From Profundibacter sp033851955 (GTDB taxonomy: Bacteria; Pseudomonadota; Alphaproteobacteria; Rhodobacterales; Rhodobacteraceae), in NCBI GenBank assembly GCA_033851955.1, contig JAWSVK010000006.1, forward strand, positions 1-64,000: a stretch of 64,000 nucleotides of DNA, in the 5' to 3' direction. Below the pieces are notes generated by a model. That model searched no databases. It was not told the DNA's origin and worked only from the letters and a program-made list of their open reading frames with translations. Of the stretch, positions 30,936-40,369 are shown one piece after another (the stretch's first letter is position 1; every line of letters begins with the position of its first letter). Position numbers and translations under genes: made by a program.

Positions 30936-31211
30936 TTAGACAACTCCCTTTTTGGAATTCGCTGCGAGAACAAAGCTGCGACCGGAAAGAAAGGTGCAGA
31001 ACATTGCGGCAAGCGGAGATAAAATCATAAGCAAAAAGCCCGTCAATTCGCGGCTTTCAATCGGAGCAACCGTCACATTTGACGAGAGAGCTGGCAGTTG
31101 GCTCATCTCGTGGGAAGCTCTCGCTGAAATGGAACCTCCGACAATTGCCAAAGCATAGAACACAGCTCCCAAAATCATCCAGATCCAAGCCTTAAAGGTG
31201 TTTACAGACAT
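30936..31211 (-). CDS. Small membrane protein inside the liv-type operon
   Basis: This 91-aa protein has two hydrophobic segments (about residues 8-28 and 57-78). I do not recognise the family. It starts three bases after the livH stop and ends immediately before livM, so it must be co-translated with the permeases. It could be an accessory subunit of the transporter, but this is only position-based. It is not part of the canonical livHMGF set. Confidence 0.65.
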   Translation of the reverse strand: MSVNTFKAWIWMILGAVFYALAIVGGSISARASHEMSQLPALSSNVTVAPIESRELTGFLLMILSPLAAMFCTFLSGRSFVLAANSKKGVV

Positions 31212-31214
31212 CCT

Positions 31215-32213
31215 TCAAACCCTCTCGATGATTTTTTCGCCGAACAGACCCTGAGGCCGAAAGACAAGGAACAGCAGCGCCAGCACATAGGCGAACCAGT
31301 TTTCTGTGGCACCGCCCAAGAAGGGTGCACCGATCAGGAATTCGAACATTTTCTCACCGACGCCAATAATCAACCCGCCGATAATCGCACCAGGGATCGA
31401 GGTAAAGCCGCCGAGCATCAGCACAGGCAAAGCCTTGAGCGCGATCAGTGATAGCGAGAATTGCACACCCGATTTAGAGCCCCACATGATGCCCGCGACC
31501 AACGCTACGAACCCGGCAATGGACCACACGATCACCCAGATGGTGCGCAATGAAATTCCAACCGACAACGCCGCCTGGTGATCATCTGCCACGGCCCGCA
31601 AGGCACGCCCAGTTTTGGTGTATTGCGAGAACAGCACAAGTGACGCAACCAAGATAATCGCCACAATCGCCGCGACAATATCCAGCGAGTCGAGATAAAA
31701 TCCGTAGAAGTCTTCGCCGCCCAAAAACGCTGTGTTTTCTTCAACCCAAACGTTTCCGCCTTGGGGAATGCCGACATCCAATTTCTTAATCTCGGAGCCC
31801 CACATCAAGTCGCCAAAACCTTCCATGAAATAGGCCAAACCGATCGTCGCCATAAACAGAATAATTGGTTCCTGATTGACCAGATGTTTTAGCACGTATC
31901 GTTCAACAATGATGGCAAAAACAATCATCACCCCAACCGTCAGCAAGATCGCCAACAGGGCCGGCACGTGCCAACCAAAATGGTGAATATTGGTGCCAAA
32001 CACCGCGTTAATCAGGTGTGAAAACGGCACTTGACCGTTTTGGATACCCACCAGCGTCATCGCTGCAAACAGCGCCATCACGCCTTGGGCATAGTTGAAA
32101 ATGCCGGATGCCTTAAAGATCAGAACAAAGCCCAGCGCCACCAGCGAATACATCACCCCAGCCATCAAACCGTTCAGGAAAACTTCGACACCATAATAGA
32201 AACCAGCAGACAT
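31215..32213 (-). CDS. livH: ABC transporter permease, LivH type
   Basis: This 332-aa permease has about eight membrane helices, with the LivH signatures YGVEVFLNGLMAGVMYSLVALGFVLIFKASGIFNYAQG at the start and the coupling-loop TKTGRALRAVADDHQAALSVGI. It forms the membrane channel with LivM. Confidence 0.94.
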   Translation of the reverse strand: MSAGFYYGVEVFLNGLMAGVMYSLVALGFVLIFKASGIFNYAQGVMALFAAMTLVGIQNGQVPFSHLINAVFGTNIHHFGWHVPALLAILLTVGVMIVFAIIVERYVLKHLVNQEPIILFMATIGLAYFMEGFGDLMWGSEIKKLDVGIPQGGNVWVEENTAFLGGEDFYGFYLDSLDIVAAIVAIILVASLVLFSQYTKTGRALRAVADDHQAALSVGISLRTIWVIVWSIAGFVALVAGIMWGSKSGVQFSLSLIALKALPVLMLGGFTSIPGAIIGGLIIGVGEKMFEFLIGAPFLGGATENWFAYVLALLFLVFRPQGLFGEKIIERV

Positions 32214-32249
32214 TATGCGCGTCCCCCTGTGAAAAATTCTGTGTGTAAA

Positions 32250-33080
32250 TCAGTCATGGCTCACCCCCAAATAGGCGTCGATCACCTCTTGGTTGGCCAA
32301 CACTTCACTGGGTGTGCCATCGCCAATCTTTTTGCCATAATCCATCACAACAACGCGGTCAGAGATGTCCATCACCACGCCCATGTCATGTTCGATCAGC
32401 GCGATTGTGGTGCCAAACTCGTCATTCACATCCAGAATAAAGCGGCTCATGTCTTCTTTTTCCTCGACGTTCATGCCGGCCATTGGTTCATCCAGCAAAA
32501 GCAGCTTGGGTTCAGACGCCAATGCACGGCCAAGTTCGACCCGCTTTTGCATCCCGTAAGGCAGCCGCCCAACGGGTGTTTTGCGGATCGCTTGAATTTC
32601 AAGAAAATCGATGATTTCCTCAACTTTTTGACGATGCTCGGCCTCTTCGCGAGCCGCCTTTCCCCACCAGATCGCCTGAGACATCATACCTGCATTCATC
32701 TTGGTCATGCGACCCGTCATGATGTTGTCCAGCGTGCTCATGCCTTTGAACAACGCGATGTTTTGGAACGTCCGCGCGATACCATGTTGTGCCACCTGAT
32801 AGGGGCGCATTGGCGGACGTTTGGCACCGTGGAACCAGACTTCACCCTCTTGCGGATGATAGAACCCCGAGATCACGTTCAGCATCGATGATTTACCAGC
32901 CCCGTTCGGGCCGATGATGGCACGAATTTCGCCCTCATGGATGTCAAAGCTGATATCTTCGATCGCCACCACACCGCCAAACCGCAGGGTGATGTTCTTC
33001 ATCTCCATCATCGTGCCGCCAATTTTGCGACCATCGTCGGTCATATAACCAACGGTGGAGTTATCCGTCATTTCATTCAT
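32250..33080 (-). CDS. livG: ABC transporter ATP-binding protein, LivG type
   Basis: This 276-aa ATPase has Walker A GPNGAGKSSMLNV, a signature LPYGMQKRVELGRALA (degenerate in LivG-type proteins) and Walker B LLLLDEPMAGM. A N-terminal extension of about 27 residues precedes the ATPase domain. It overlaps the upstream acyl-CoA ligase gene by four bases, tying ligase and transporter into one translation unit. Confidence 0.93.
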   Translation of the reverse strand: MNEMTDNSTVGYMTDDGRKIGGTMMEMKNITLRFGGVVAIEDISFDIHEGEIRAIIGPNGAGKSSMLNVISGFYHPQEGEVWFHGAKRPPMRPYQVAQHGIARTFQNIALFKGMSTLDNIMTGRMTKMNAGMMSQAIWWGKAAREEAEHRQKVEEIIDFLEIQAIRKTPVGRLPYGMQKRVELGRALASEPKLLLLDEPMAGMNVEEKEDMSRFILDVNDEFGTTIALIEHDMGVVMDISDRVVVMDYGKKIGDGTPSEVLANQEVIDAYLGVSHD

Positions 33081-35038
33081 TCTGCCGCCACCTTCTGGTC
33101 AACCGGCTGCACCGCGACATCGCGGATTTCCAGCGTGGCCGAGATCGAGCCTTTGCGCCCGTCCTCATATGTCACTTCGGTTTCGGTATAAATTTCAGAT
33201 TTCCCACCATAGAGTGCATCCAACAAGTCGTTGAACTTCTCTCCAACAATCTTGCGCCGCACTTTGCGGGTCCGTGTCATTTCGCCATCATCCGCATCCA
33301 GTTCCTTATGCAGGATTAAGAAACGATGCACTTGGCAGCCCGACAACATTTCGTCTTGTGCGACCGATTTGTTGACCTCTTCGATGTGCGCGGCGATGGT
33401 ATTGTAAACCTTAGGGTGGCCCGCCAATTCCTGATAGGAGCCATAAGCTACGTTGTTTCGTTCGGCCCAGTTGCCAACCGCAGTCAGGTCGATGTTGATG
33501 AATGCCACGCATCTATCACGGTCCGCGCCGAACACCACTGATTCCAAAATGTCAGGGTAGAACTTCAGCTTGTTCTCAACGAATTTTGGCGCAAACATCG
33601 CACCATTTGACAGGTTTCCCACGTCCTTGGCACGGTCAATAATCCGTAAGTGACCACTGTCTTTTTCGATAAAGCCAGCGTCGCCCGTGGCAACCCAACC
33701 CTCTGCGTCTTTGGTGTCCGCAGTGCTTTCAGGGTTCTGGTAGTATTCCTCAAACACACCCGGCGAGCGGTAAAAAATTTCGCCGTTATCCGCTATGCGG
33801 ATTTCGACATCTGGGGATGGCACCCCAACCGTATCCGCCCGAACTTCGCCATCTGGCTGCTGTGTAATAAACACGGTTGCCTCAGTCTGGCCGTACAGCT
33901 GTTTCAAGTTAATCCCGATAGAACGGTAGAACTCAAACAGCTCCGGCCCAATCGCCTCGCCCGCTGTATAGCCAACCCGAACGCGGCTCAGGCCCAGTGT
34001 GTTTTTCAACGGGCCATAGACGAATAGGTTACCTATTTTGTAGCTCAGGCGATCCCCAAAGCTAACGTTTTTGCCATCCAAAATCGCTGGCCCAACCCGA
34101 TGAGCAACAGCCATATACTTGTCAAACAGCCACTTCTTGAAACGGCCTGAATCTTCCATCCGGATCATCACGCTTGTCAACTGACCCTCAAAGAACCGCG
34201 GTGGTGCAAAATAATAGGTCGGCCCGATCTCGCGCAAATCAGTCATCATTGTTTCGGCCGATTCCGGGCAGTTCACACAGAAGCCCGTCCAATAAGCCTG
34301 CCCGATCGAAAAGATGAAATCACCAACCCAAGCCATTGGCAAATAGGCCAGCACCTCATCACCTGGTATAAGATGATCAAATTCACAAGAATTCTTTGAG
34401 GTCACAATCACGTTGCGGTTCGACAGCACCACGCCCTTTGGCTTGCCAGTGGTGCCAGATGTATACAGCATCACACAGGTGCTATCCAGTTTCAGGCGCG
34501 CGGTGCGGGCCGTCAATTCGGGCCCAAACTCATCGCGGGCCGCGCGGCCCTGCTCTTGAATGTGGGAAAATTCGTGCAGACGGCGGTGGTCATATTTACG
34601 CAACCCGCGCGGGTCCAGATAGATCATATGCTCGAATTGATGCAGTTGGTCCTGTACCTCGATCACTTTATCGACCTGCTCTTGGTCCTCGACAACAACA
34701 AACCGCGCACCACAATGGCCCAACACATAGGCCATCTCTTCGGCGTTGGCGTCATTGTAGAGCGGCACGGGGATAGCCCCAACAGATTGTGCAGCAACCA
34801 TCGCCCAGTAAAAATATGGACGATTTCGCCCGATGATGGCCACAAAGTCACCCTCGTGAATGCCAAGGTTCAAGAACCCCAGCGCCAATGCCTCTACTTC
34901 TTCGGCCACTTGGCCCCAGTTCCAGCGTTGCCAAATACCGTATTCTTTTTCACGATAGGCTGCTTTGTCACCAAAGGTTGCCGCATTGCGCGCCAACAAG
35001 GCTGGAATCGATTCCAGAGCCGCGTTCGAGTCTACCAA
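33077..35038 (-). CDS. Long-chain-fatty-acid-CoA ligase-type AMP-binding enzyme
   Basis: This 653-aa adenylate-forming ligase carries the P-loop MLYTSGTTGKPKGVVLSN near residue 190, YGQTEATVF (A5) and GWVATGDAGF (A7). The start is TTG at 35038 behind a strong GGAGG at eight bases. It is the first gene of the eight-gene operon, whose last gene is a PaaK-like ligase, so two different CoA ligases bracket one importer. This suggests trapping of an imported carboxylic acid as its CoA ester. The substrate is unknown. Confidence 0.9.
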   Translation of the reverse strand: MVDSNAALESIPALLARNAATFGDKAAYREKEYGIWQRWNWGQVAEEVEALALGFLNLGIHEGDFVAIIGRNRPYFYWAMVAAQSVGAIPVPLYNDANAEEMAYVLGHCGARFVVVEDQEQVDKVIEVQDQLHQFEHMIYLDPRGLRKYDHRRLHEFSHIQEQGRAARDEFGPELTARTARLKLDSTCVMLYTSGTTGKPKGVVLSNRNVIVTSKNSCEFDHLIPGDEVLAYLPMAWVGDFIFSIGQAYWTGFCVNCPESAETMMTDLREIGPTYYFAPPRFFEGQLTSVMIRMEDSGRFKKWLFDKYMAVAHRVGPAILDGKNVSFGDRLSYKIGNLFVYGPLKNTLGLSRVRVGYTAGEAIGPELFEFYRSIGINLKQLYGQTEATVFITQQPDGEVRADTVGVPSPDVEIRIADNGEIFYRSPGVFEEYYQNPESTADTKDAEGWVATGDAGFIEKDSGHLRIIDRAKDVGNLSNGAMFAPKFVENKLKFYPDILESVVFGADRDRCVAFINIDLTAVGNWAERNNVAYGSYQELAGHPKVYNTIAAHIEEVNKSVAQDEMLSGCQVHRFLILHKELDADDGEMTRTRKVRRKIVGEKFNDLLDALYGGKSEIYTETEVTYEDGRKGSISATLEIRDVAVQPVDQKVAAE

Positions 35039-35231
35039 GTCTTAGTCCTCCCCATCCGCCGCTTTTCGACGGTCCATCCCTTTATGGATGATTCTCTATT
35101 CACTCTACCGTGACGTCTTTTTTCTGAAGGTCAAATTTTTCCTGATCTTTACGCAAACCTAACGAATTGTAACAACCCTTTCGCCAAGCCCCCTCCGGTG
35201 GTAGCGATAATGCCGAAAGGAGCGTGCGAAA
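35039..35231. promoter_or_regulatory. Divergent promoter region, transport operon and histidine kinase
   Basis: This 193-bp spacer separates the minus-strand transport operon from the plus-strand sensor kinase. Both promoters must lie here. I could not identify a convincing -35/-10 pair or operator repeat. Confidence 0.5.
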
Positions 35232-37139
35232 ATGGGATCGACTCAAGCCACGACCGAAAACCTAACCCGAGCCGGGCTGAACCTCATCCAGCAGGCCCTG
35301 TCCATTTATGACAACGACCTGCGCTGTGTGCGGGTTAACCGGCCCTTTAAAGAAATGTTCGGCCTTCCAGAATATCTGTGCACGCCAGGCGCGTATTTTT
35401 CCGATACGATCCGATTCTTAGCGACCGGCGGCGAATATGGCGAAATCGATGACATAGAAGAATTCGTCACAGTTCGCGTCGATCAGGCCCGCGCCTTTGA
35501 AGCCCACTATATGGAACGCACCCGTGCCAACGGGCGCACCATTTCTGTCGAAGGCAGCCCCTTACCCGAAGGCGGGTGGGTGACTGTATACACCGACATC
35601 ACAGCGATCAAAGATCAGGAAAAACTACTGCGAGGGCGCACCGATGAGTTGTCGGATCAACTGCTCGACCACACCGAACGCCTATCTCAATCTAACCGCG
35701 AACTGGCAGCCACCAACGCCGCACTAGAAGAAGCCAAGCGCCAGCTGACCGAAATGGAAGCCCGCGCCCGCATGACCACCGAAATGATGCCCGCCCATAT
35801 TGCGCACGTGGATGAAGACGGCAATTACACCTATTCCAACCGCCGCCTGTCGTCCGTGATCCCATCCCGCCCCTCAGACATTTTAGGCATGCACATCAGT
35901 GAGGCCCTGGGGCAAAGCGCCTTTAATTATATCAAACCACATTACGAAAAGGCGCAAAGCGGCGCGGCCAGCGTGTTCGAATTCACTGACGATGATTCCC
36001 GCCGTCGTATCCGCGTCGCCTTTACCCCTGATCAGCGCGGGGTTTACATCCTTTCGTTGGATGTCACCGAAGAGGCCCAAGCCCGCGCCGCCCTGACTCA
36101 GACCCACAAACGCGAACTTGCGGCCCAATTAACCAGCGGGGTGGCCCATGATTTCGCCAATCTGCTCACGATCATTTTGGGAATGCAAAGCCGTCTTTCA
36201 CGCATGGATCATTCTCCAGAGGCACTGGAGTTGATCTCAGCCACACAGTCGGCCGCCCACCGCGGCGGCACATTGCTAAATCGGATCGCCGAAATGTCTG
36301 GCCCCCGCGAAATTCGACCTAAACCTGTCGATTTTGATCGCTTTATGAATGATCTGATGACACTGGCCACACCGACATTGCCAGCCCAAGTTACCCTAAC
36401 CAATCAGTGCGAAGGCATCGATCAACCTGTGCTGCTGGACTCAGGATCCTTACAAGATTCGCTTTTGAATCTGATCCTGAACGCCAAGGATGCCATTGGC
36501 GCAAAGGTCGGCGCAATCACCATCAACACGAAATCAGTCCGCGACACTTGGCTAGAAATCACCGTCACAGATACCGGTGGTGGTTTTTCCAACGATGCCC
36601 TTAAACACGGGCTTGATCCGTTTTTCACCACCAAGGGCGGAGAAGGCTCAGGACTCGGCCTGCCGATGGTTTATAACCTGACGAAACTTGCTGGTGGTGA
36701 CCTAAAGTTGAACAACACCGCAAAGGGGGCTGTTATCACATTGCGGCTGCCGCTGCGGTTCACCACATTTGAAACGCCCCCCAAACTGGTGCTCCTTGTT
36801 GAAGATTCCGACGACATCCGCGCCACCGTGCGCGAAATGCTCATCGACATGGGCCACCGCGTGATCGAGGCCACATCTGCCGATGAAGGCAGCAACTTGG
36901 CCATGTTGGAGGGGGTGAACTGCGTGCTTTCCGACATCTCGCTGATCGGTGGAACAACAGGTGTGCAAATGGTCGACGCGCTAAAACAAAACGGCCTAAC
37001 GGCCAGCGCTTGTTTGATGACGTCCTTGCCGGCCAATGATCCGATCCGCATTGATGCCGCCAAACGTTACCCCCTCATTCCCAAACCCTTTTCCGCAGCC
37101 GATCTTGCGGCCTTTATGACCATGGACAATAGCCAATGA
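35232..37139 (+). CDS. Hybrid sensor histidine kinase with PAS domains and receiver
   Basis: This 635-aa cytoplasmic kinase has no membrane segment. It has a PAS_7-type domain at about 10-125 (ALSIYDNDLRCVRVNRPFKEMFGLP), a coiled coil at about 135-185, a second PAS at about 185-290, the phosphoacceptor H-box TSGVAHDFANLLTI (His near residue 306), N-box NLILNAKDAIG, G-box DTGGGFS, and a C-terminal receiver from about 520 with phospho-Asp in CVLSDISL. It overlaps the response regulator gene by ATGA. The divergent position suggests it controls the CoA ligase/importer operon. Confidence 0.93.
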   Translation: MGSTQATTENLTRAGLNLIQQALSIYDNDLRCVRVNRPFKEMFGLPEYLCTPGAYFSDTIRFLATGGEYGEIDDIEEFVTVRVDQARAFEAHYMERTRANGRTISVEGSPLPEGGWVTVYTDITAIKDQEKLLRGRTDELSDQLLDHTERLSQSNRELAATNAALEEAKRQLTEMEARARMTTEMMPAHIAHVDEDGNYTYSNRRLSSVIPSRPSDILGMHISEALGQSAFNYIKPHYEKAQSGAASVFEFTDDDSRRRIRVAFTPDQRGVYILSLDVTEEAQARAALTQTHKRELAAQLTSGVAHDFANLLTIILGMQSRLSRMDHSPEALELISATQSAAHRGGTLLNRIAEMSGPREIRPKPVDFDRFMNDLMTLATPTLPAQVTLTNQCEGIDQPVLLDSGSLQDSLLNLILNAKDAIGAKVGAITINTKSVRDTWLEITVTDTGGGFSNDALKHGLDPFFTTKGGEGSGLGLPMVYNLTKLAGGDLKLNNTAKGAVITLRLPLRFTTFETPPKLVLLVEDSDDIRATVREMLIDMGHRVIEATSADEGSNLAMLEGVNCVLSDISLIGGTTGVQMVDALKQNGLTASACLMTSLPANDPIRIDAAKRYPLIPKPFSAADLAAFMTMDNSQ

Positions 37140-37837
37140 CCCAACCGCTTGTCACCATTTTAGACGATGAGCCCGAAATTCGCCTGATGCTGGCGGCCGC
37201 GCTGCAAGAGGCTGGCTTTAAAACCGCCTCCTTTGGCCGCGCCACCGAATTTGAAGCCTCGTTGAAAACATCCTCCCCAGACGTGTGTCTCGTTGACCTT
37301 GGTCTCCCTGACAAAGATGGCCTTGCGCTGGTGCATCGATTAGCGCTGGAATCCGGCGCTGCGATCATCATCATTTCCGGCCGCGCACAGGTCCAAGATC
37401 GCGTCACAGGCCTAGAACTTGGTGCTGACGATTATATCATCAAACCGTTTGACCCTGCCGAAGTTGTCGCCCGTGTACGCGTTCGCCTGCGCAAAAGAAA
37501 AGCCAGCGACAAAACCGCAAACCAAGCGCAGTTTGAGGGCTGGACTGCGCTGTTCGATCGCTACGTTCTGGTCGATGCAAACGGGAATGAAACCCCATTT
37601 AGCCATGCCGAGGGCGAAGTCCTACGTCTGTTCCTAGACAGCCCTAAGCGTCTGGTCTCGCGCGCCCACATGCAAGAAACTCTTGGCGGTACAGCGGGCG
37701 AAAGCTTTGATCGCGCAATGGACGTGCGCATCTCACGCTTGCGCACCAAACTCAATGAAGACCCAAAAAACCCACGCCTGATCAAAACCATCTACGGGGC
37801 CGGATATATCTTTTTGGGTGACGTACGCTGGCAATGA
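37136..37837 (+). CDS. OmpR-family response regulator
   Basis: This 233-aa regulator has a receiver domain (acidic pair in ILDDEPEIR, phosphorylated D54 in CLVDLGLPD, K near 103 in DDYIIKPFD) and a C-terminal winged helix with RISRLRTKLNEDPKNPRLIKTIYGAGY. It is translationally coupled to the hybrid kinase, so it is its probable partner. It is likely to bind in the divergent promoter region at 35039-35231. Confidence 0.94.
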   Translation: MTQPLVTILDDEPEIRLMLAAALQEAGFKTASFGRATEFEASLKTSSPDVCLVDLGLPDKDGLALVHRLALESGAAIIIISGRAQVQDRVTGLELGADDYIIKPFDPAEVVARVRVRLRKRKASDKTANQAQFEGWTALFDRYVLVDANGNETPFSHAEGEVLRLFLDSPKRLVSRAHMQETLGGTAGESFDRAMDVRISRLRTKLNEDPKNPRLIKTIYGAGYIFLGDVRWQ

Positions 37838-37865
37838 CCCTTTCATTTTTGTTCTCATAAATATC

Positions 37866-37950
37866 CTCGGGGGAATTGCCGCAGGCAAGGGGGCGAACAG
37901 CCCCATCCCGAGTGCCACAGGCACGAGACGTAGAGCGTTGCGAACGCAAC
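37866..37950 (+). repeat. Multi-hairpin palindromic element after the response regulator gene
   Basis: CTCGGG (37866-37871) pairs with CCCGAG (37907-37912), enclosing two hairpins: TTGCC-GCA-GGCAA (37876-37888) and GGGGC-GAACA-GCCCC (37890-37904). Two further stems follow: GTGCC-ACA-GGCAC (37912-37924) and GTTGCG-AA-CGCAAC (37937-37950). The first part can form a three-way junction. It resembles dispersed palindromic elements found after genes in roseobacters and may act as an RNA stabiliser or terminator. Confidence 0.55.
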
Positions 37951-38023
37951 TCCGTTTGATTCCGATTGGCAGCCTTACAGACATCCTCTACAGAATTCTA
38001 CGAAACATGCAGGAGATACGATC

Positions 38024-39079
38024 ATGACACATCTTTGGGTCCGCGCCGAACAACGGGCAAACGAAGAGCGCGTCGGCATCACACCAGACGGTGCACGCGC
38101 GTTGCTGGATGCCGGCCTTAAGGTGACCGTCGAGCACAGCTCAGTTCGAGCCATCGACATCCAAGGCTACGTCGACGCAGGATGCGACATCGCACCCGAA
38201 AATTCATGGCCCAGCGCACCAGCGGATGCGATCATCTTCGGCCTCAAAGAACTGCCTGAAGACGGAACCCCTCTGACCCACAAACACATCATGTTCGGTC
38301 ATGCCTACAAAGGGCAGCCCTCCGGCAAAGTCTTACTGAACCGGTTCAGGGCGGGTGGCGGCACCCTGTATGATCTGGAATATCTGGTGGATGAAACAGG
38401 CCGTCGCGTCGCTGCCTTTGGCTATTGGGCTGGGTTCGCTGGCGCCGCCGTTTCGCTAAAATGCTGGGCAGCACAACAACATGGCAATATCTGCGCTCCC
38501 GTTGGTGTGTTTGCAGGCAAAGACGCTATGTTGGATGATCTGCGCGCCACGCTTGACGCCACCAACGCACCCCGCCCCAACGCTATCGTCATCGGCGCCC
38601 TCGGACGCGTTGGCACGGGGGCTTCGGACCTCTGCGAAGAAATGGGTGTGGGCGTTACCAAATGGGACATGCAAGAAACCACATCAGGCGGCCCATTCCC
38701 CGAAATTCTACAGCACGATATTTTTATCAACTGCATCTTGGCTAGCCCGAACACCCCAGTGTTTGTTCCCGCATCTGCCAAGGCCGACGCCGGCACATTA
38801 AAAGTAATCGGCGACGTTGCCTGTGATCCGGACAGTGAATACTCCCCGATCAAAGTCTACGACCGCACCACCACTTGGGACGCGCCTGCATTGCGCGTCA
38901 ACGACGCGCCACCACTTGATGTAACTGCCATCGACAACCTCCCCTCTATGCTACCGGTTGAGGCTTCTGAGGATTATGCAAACCAATTGTTGTCCAGCCT
39001 CTTAACCCTGACTGATCTTAAAGCTGGTGTTTGGGGCCGCGCCAACGATGTTTTTGAAACCCATACGAAAGACGTCTAG
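38024..39079 (+). CDS. Saccharopine dehydrogenase (L-lysine-forming type)
   Basis: The 351-aa product matches the LYS1-type enzyme, which interconverts saccharopine with lysine and 2-oxoglutarate using NAD. Recognisable parts are VRAEQRANEERVGITPDGARALLDAG, FGHAYKGQPS, GTLYDLEYLVDETGRRVAAFGYWAGFAGAA and the nucleotide-binding IVIGALGRVGTGA. In bacteria it usually works with the neighbouring saccharopine dehydrogenase in lysine degradation or synthesis via saccharopine. The next gene begins 96 bp downstream in the same orientation. Confidence 0.93.
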   Translation: MTHLWVRAEQRANEERVGITPDGARALLDAGLKVTVEHSSVRAIDIQGYVDAGCDIAPENSWPSAPADAIIFGLKELPEDGTPLTHKHIMFGHAYKGQPSGKVLLNRFRAGGGTLYDLEYLVDETGRRVAAFGYWAGFAGAAVSLKCWAAQQHGNICAPVGVFAGKDAMLDDLRATLDATNAPRPNAIVIGALGRVGTGASDLCEEMGVGVTKWDMQETTSGGPFPEILQHDIFINCILASPNTPVFVPASAKADAGTLKVIGDVACDPDSEYSPIKVYDRTTTWDAPALRVNDAPPLDVTAIDNLPSMLPVEASEDYANQLLSSLLTLTDLKAGVWGRANDVFETHTKDV

Positions 39080-39174
39080 CTGCAAACCGGTTTAATGTTG
39101 CGAATCTAATCTCGATCCTGTTGGCTGGCCCAATCGCCCCCGTCTAACTGATCACTAATCAAAGGAATACGCGA

Positions 39175-40302
39175 ATGACTATCCACTGGTGCGGCACTGG
39201 CTTATCGGCCATCCCGGGTTTACGGCGGTTGATCTCTGAAGGTCACGAAGTCACTGTCTGGAACCGAACAACCGAAAAAGCCCTCGATGCTGTCGGTGAT
39301 CTGACTCCCCGTATCATGACATTTACCTTTGATGCCATCAGTGCAGAAGTGCAGGCTGGCGATATTGTCGTCTCTATGTTGCCGGGTGATTGGCACGTGC
39401 GGCTGGCGGAAATGTGTATCAGCAAGCAGGCACATTTTGTGTCCTCCAGCTATATCGCGCCAGAAATGCATGCGTTGAATGACGCCGCCCGCGAGGCCGG
39501 TGTCGCCTTGGTGAATGAAGTCGGTTTGGACCCTGGCATCGATCACTTGATGGCACATTGGCTGGTGTCGGATTACATTGCCTCCAACGCTTATGACGTT
39601 AACAACCACATTTCGTTCATTTCTTATTGTGGCGGCGTTCCAAAGCACCCGAACCCGTTTCGTTATAAATTCAGCTGGTCACCGCTTGGCGTCCTAAAAG
39701 CCCTGAAATCACCGTCCAAATCCTTGCGCGATTATATTCCTTTAGAAGTATCGCGCCCTTGGGATGCCATCAGCAGCTATGCCGCCCCGCTTGCCGCGCC
39801 TGAAACCTTCGAAGTCTATCCAAACCGCGATTCGATCCCGTTTATGGCGCAATATCACTTTGATCCAAGCTGGAAGGTCAAAGAATTTGTGCGCGGCACC
39901 TTACGGCTGAACGGTTGGGCTGATGCATGGTCCGACGTGTTCACCGAAATTGAAACCGCTGACGAGGCCCGCTTGCGGGAAATGTCGAACCAATTCTGGG
40001 CAGACAATGCCTATGGTGAAAACGACCCAGATCGCGTGATCATGTGTGTCGGGTTAAAAGCCGAAAAAGATGGGATGCCAGTTTATAACAAAACCTACGT
40101 GATGGACGCATTTGGCGATGCACGCGGCACGGCAATGGCACTGCTGGTTTCGATACCGGTATCCTTGGCAGTCGAGGCCGTGATGAACCATGAAATACCA
40201 GCGGGTGTTTCAGCCGCTCCGAGTGATCCAAAACTGGTTGGTCGCTGGTTGACCGAAATCGAAAGATTGGCTCAGCATTTGCAAGTGGTCGATCACCTGT
40301 AA
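39175..40302 (+). CDS. Saccharopine dehydrogenase family protein (glutamate-forming type)
   Basis: The 375-aa protein has an N-terminal Rossmann segment with GTGLSAIPGLRRLISEGHEVTVWNRT and a C-terminal saccharopine reductase domain (VNEVGLDPGIDHLMAHWL, FISYCGGVPKHPNPFRYKFSWSP). It resembles the enzyme that forms saccharopine from aminoadipate semialdehyde and glutamate. With the preceding gene it makes a two-step lysine to aminoadipate semialdehyde route. A strong terminator follows. Confidence 0.9.
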   Translation: MTIHWCGTGLSAIPGLRRLISEGHEVTVWNRTTEKALDAVGDLTPRIMTFTFDAISAEVQAGDIVVSMLPGDWHVRLAEMCISKQAHFVSSSYIAPEMHALNDAAREAGVALVNEVGLDPGIDHLMAHWLVSDYIASNAYDVNNHISFISYCGGVPKHPNPFRYKFSWSPLGVLKALKSPSKSLRDYIPLEVSRPWDAISSYAAPLAAPETFEVYPNRDSIPFMAQYHFDPSWKVKEFVRGTLRLNGWADAWSDVFTEIETADEARLREMSNQFWADNAYGENDPDRVIMCVGLKAEKDGMPVYNKTYVMDAFGDARGTAMALLVSIPVSLAVEAVMNHEIPAGVSAAPSDPKLVGRWLTEIERLAQHLQVVDHL

Positions 40303-40323
40303 AATTGAAATGTTGGAAACTTC

Positions 40324-40353
40324 AAAGGGGCTCTTCTCAGAGCCCCTTTTTTT
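40324..40353 (+). terminator. Intrinsic terminator after the saccharopine genes
   Basis: AAGGGGCTC pairs with GAGCCCCTT around TTCTCA, followed by seven T. It ends the plus-strand unit and, read on the other strand, can also end the small minus-strand gene at 40370. Confidence 0.93.
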
Positions 40354-40369
40354 GATCTCTCAAAGCACC

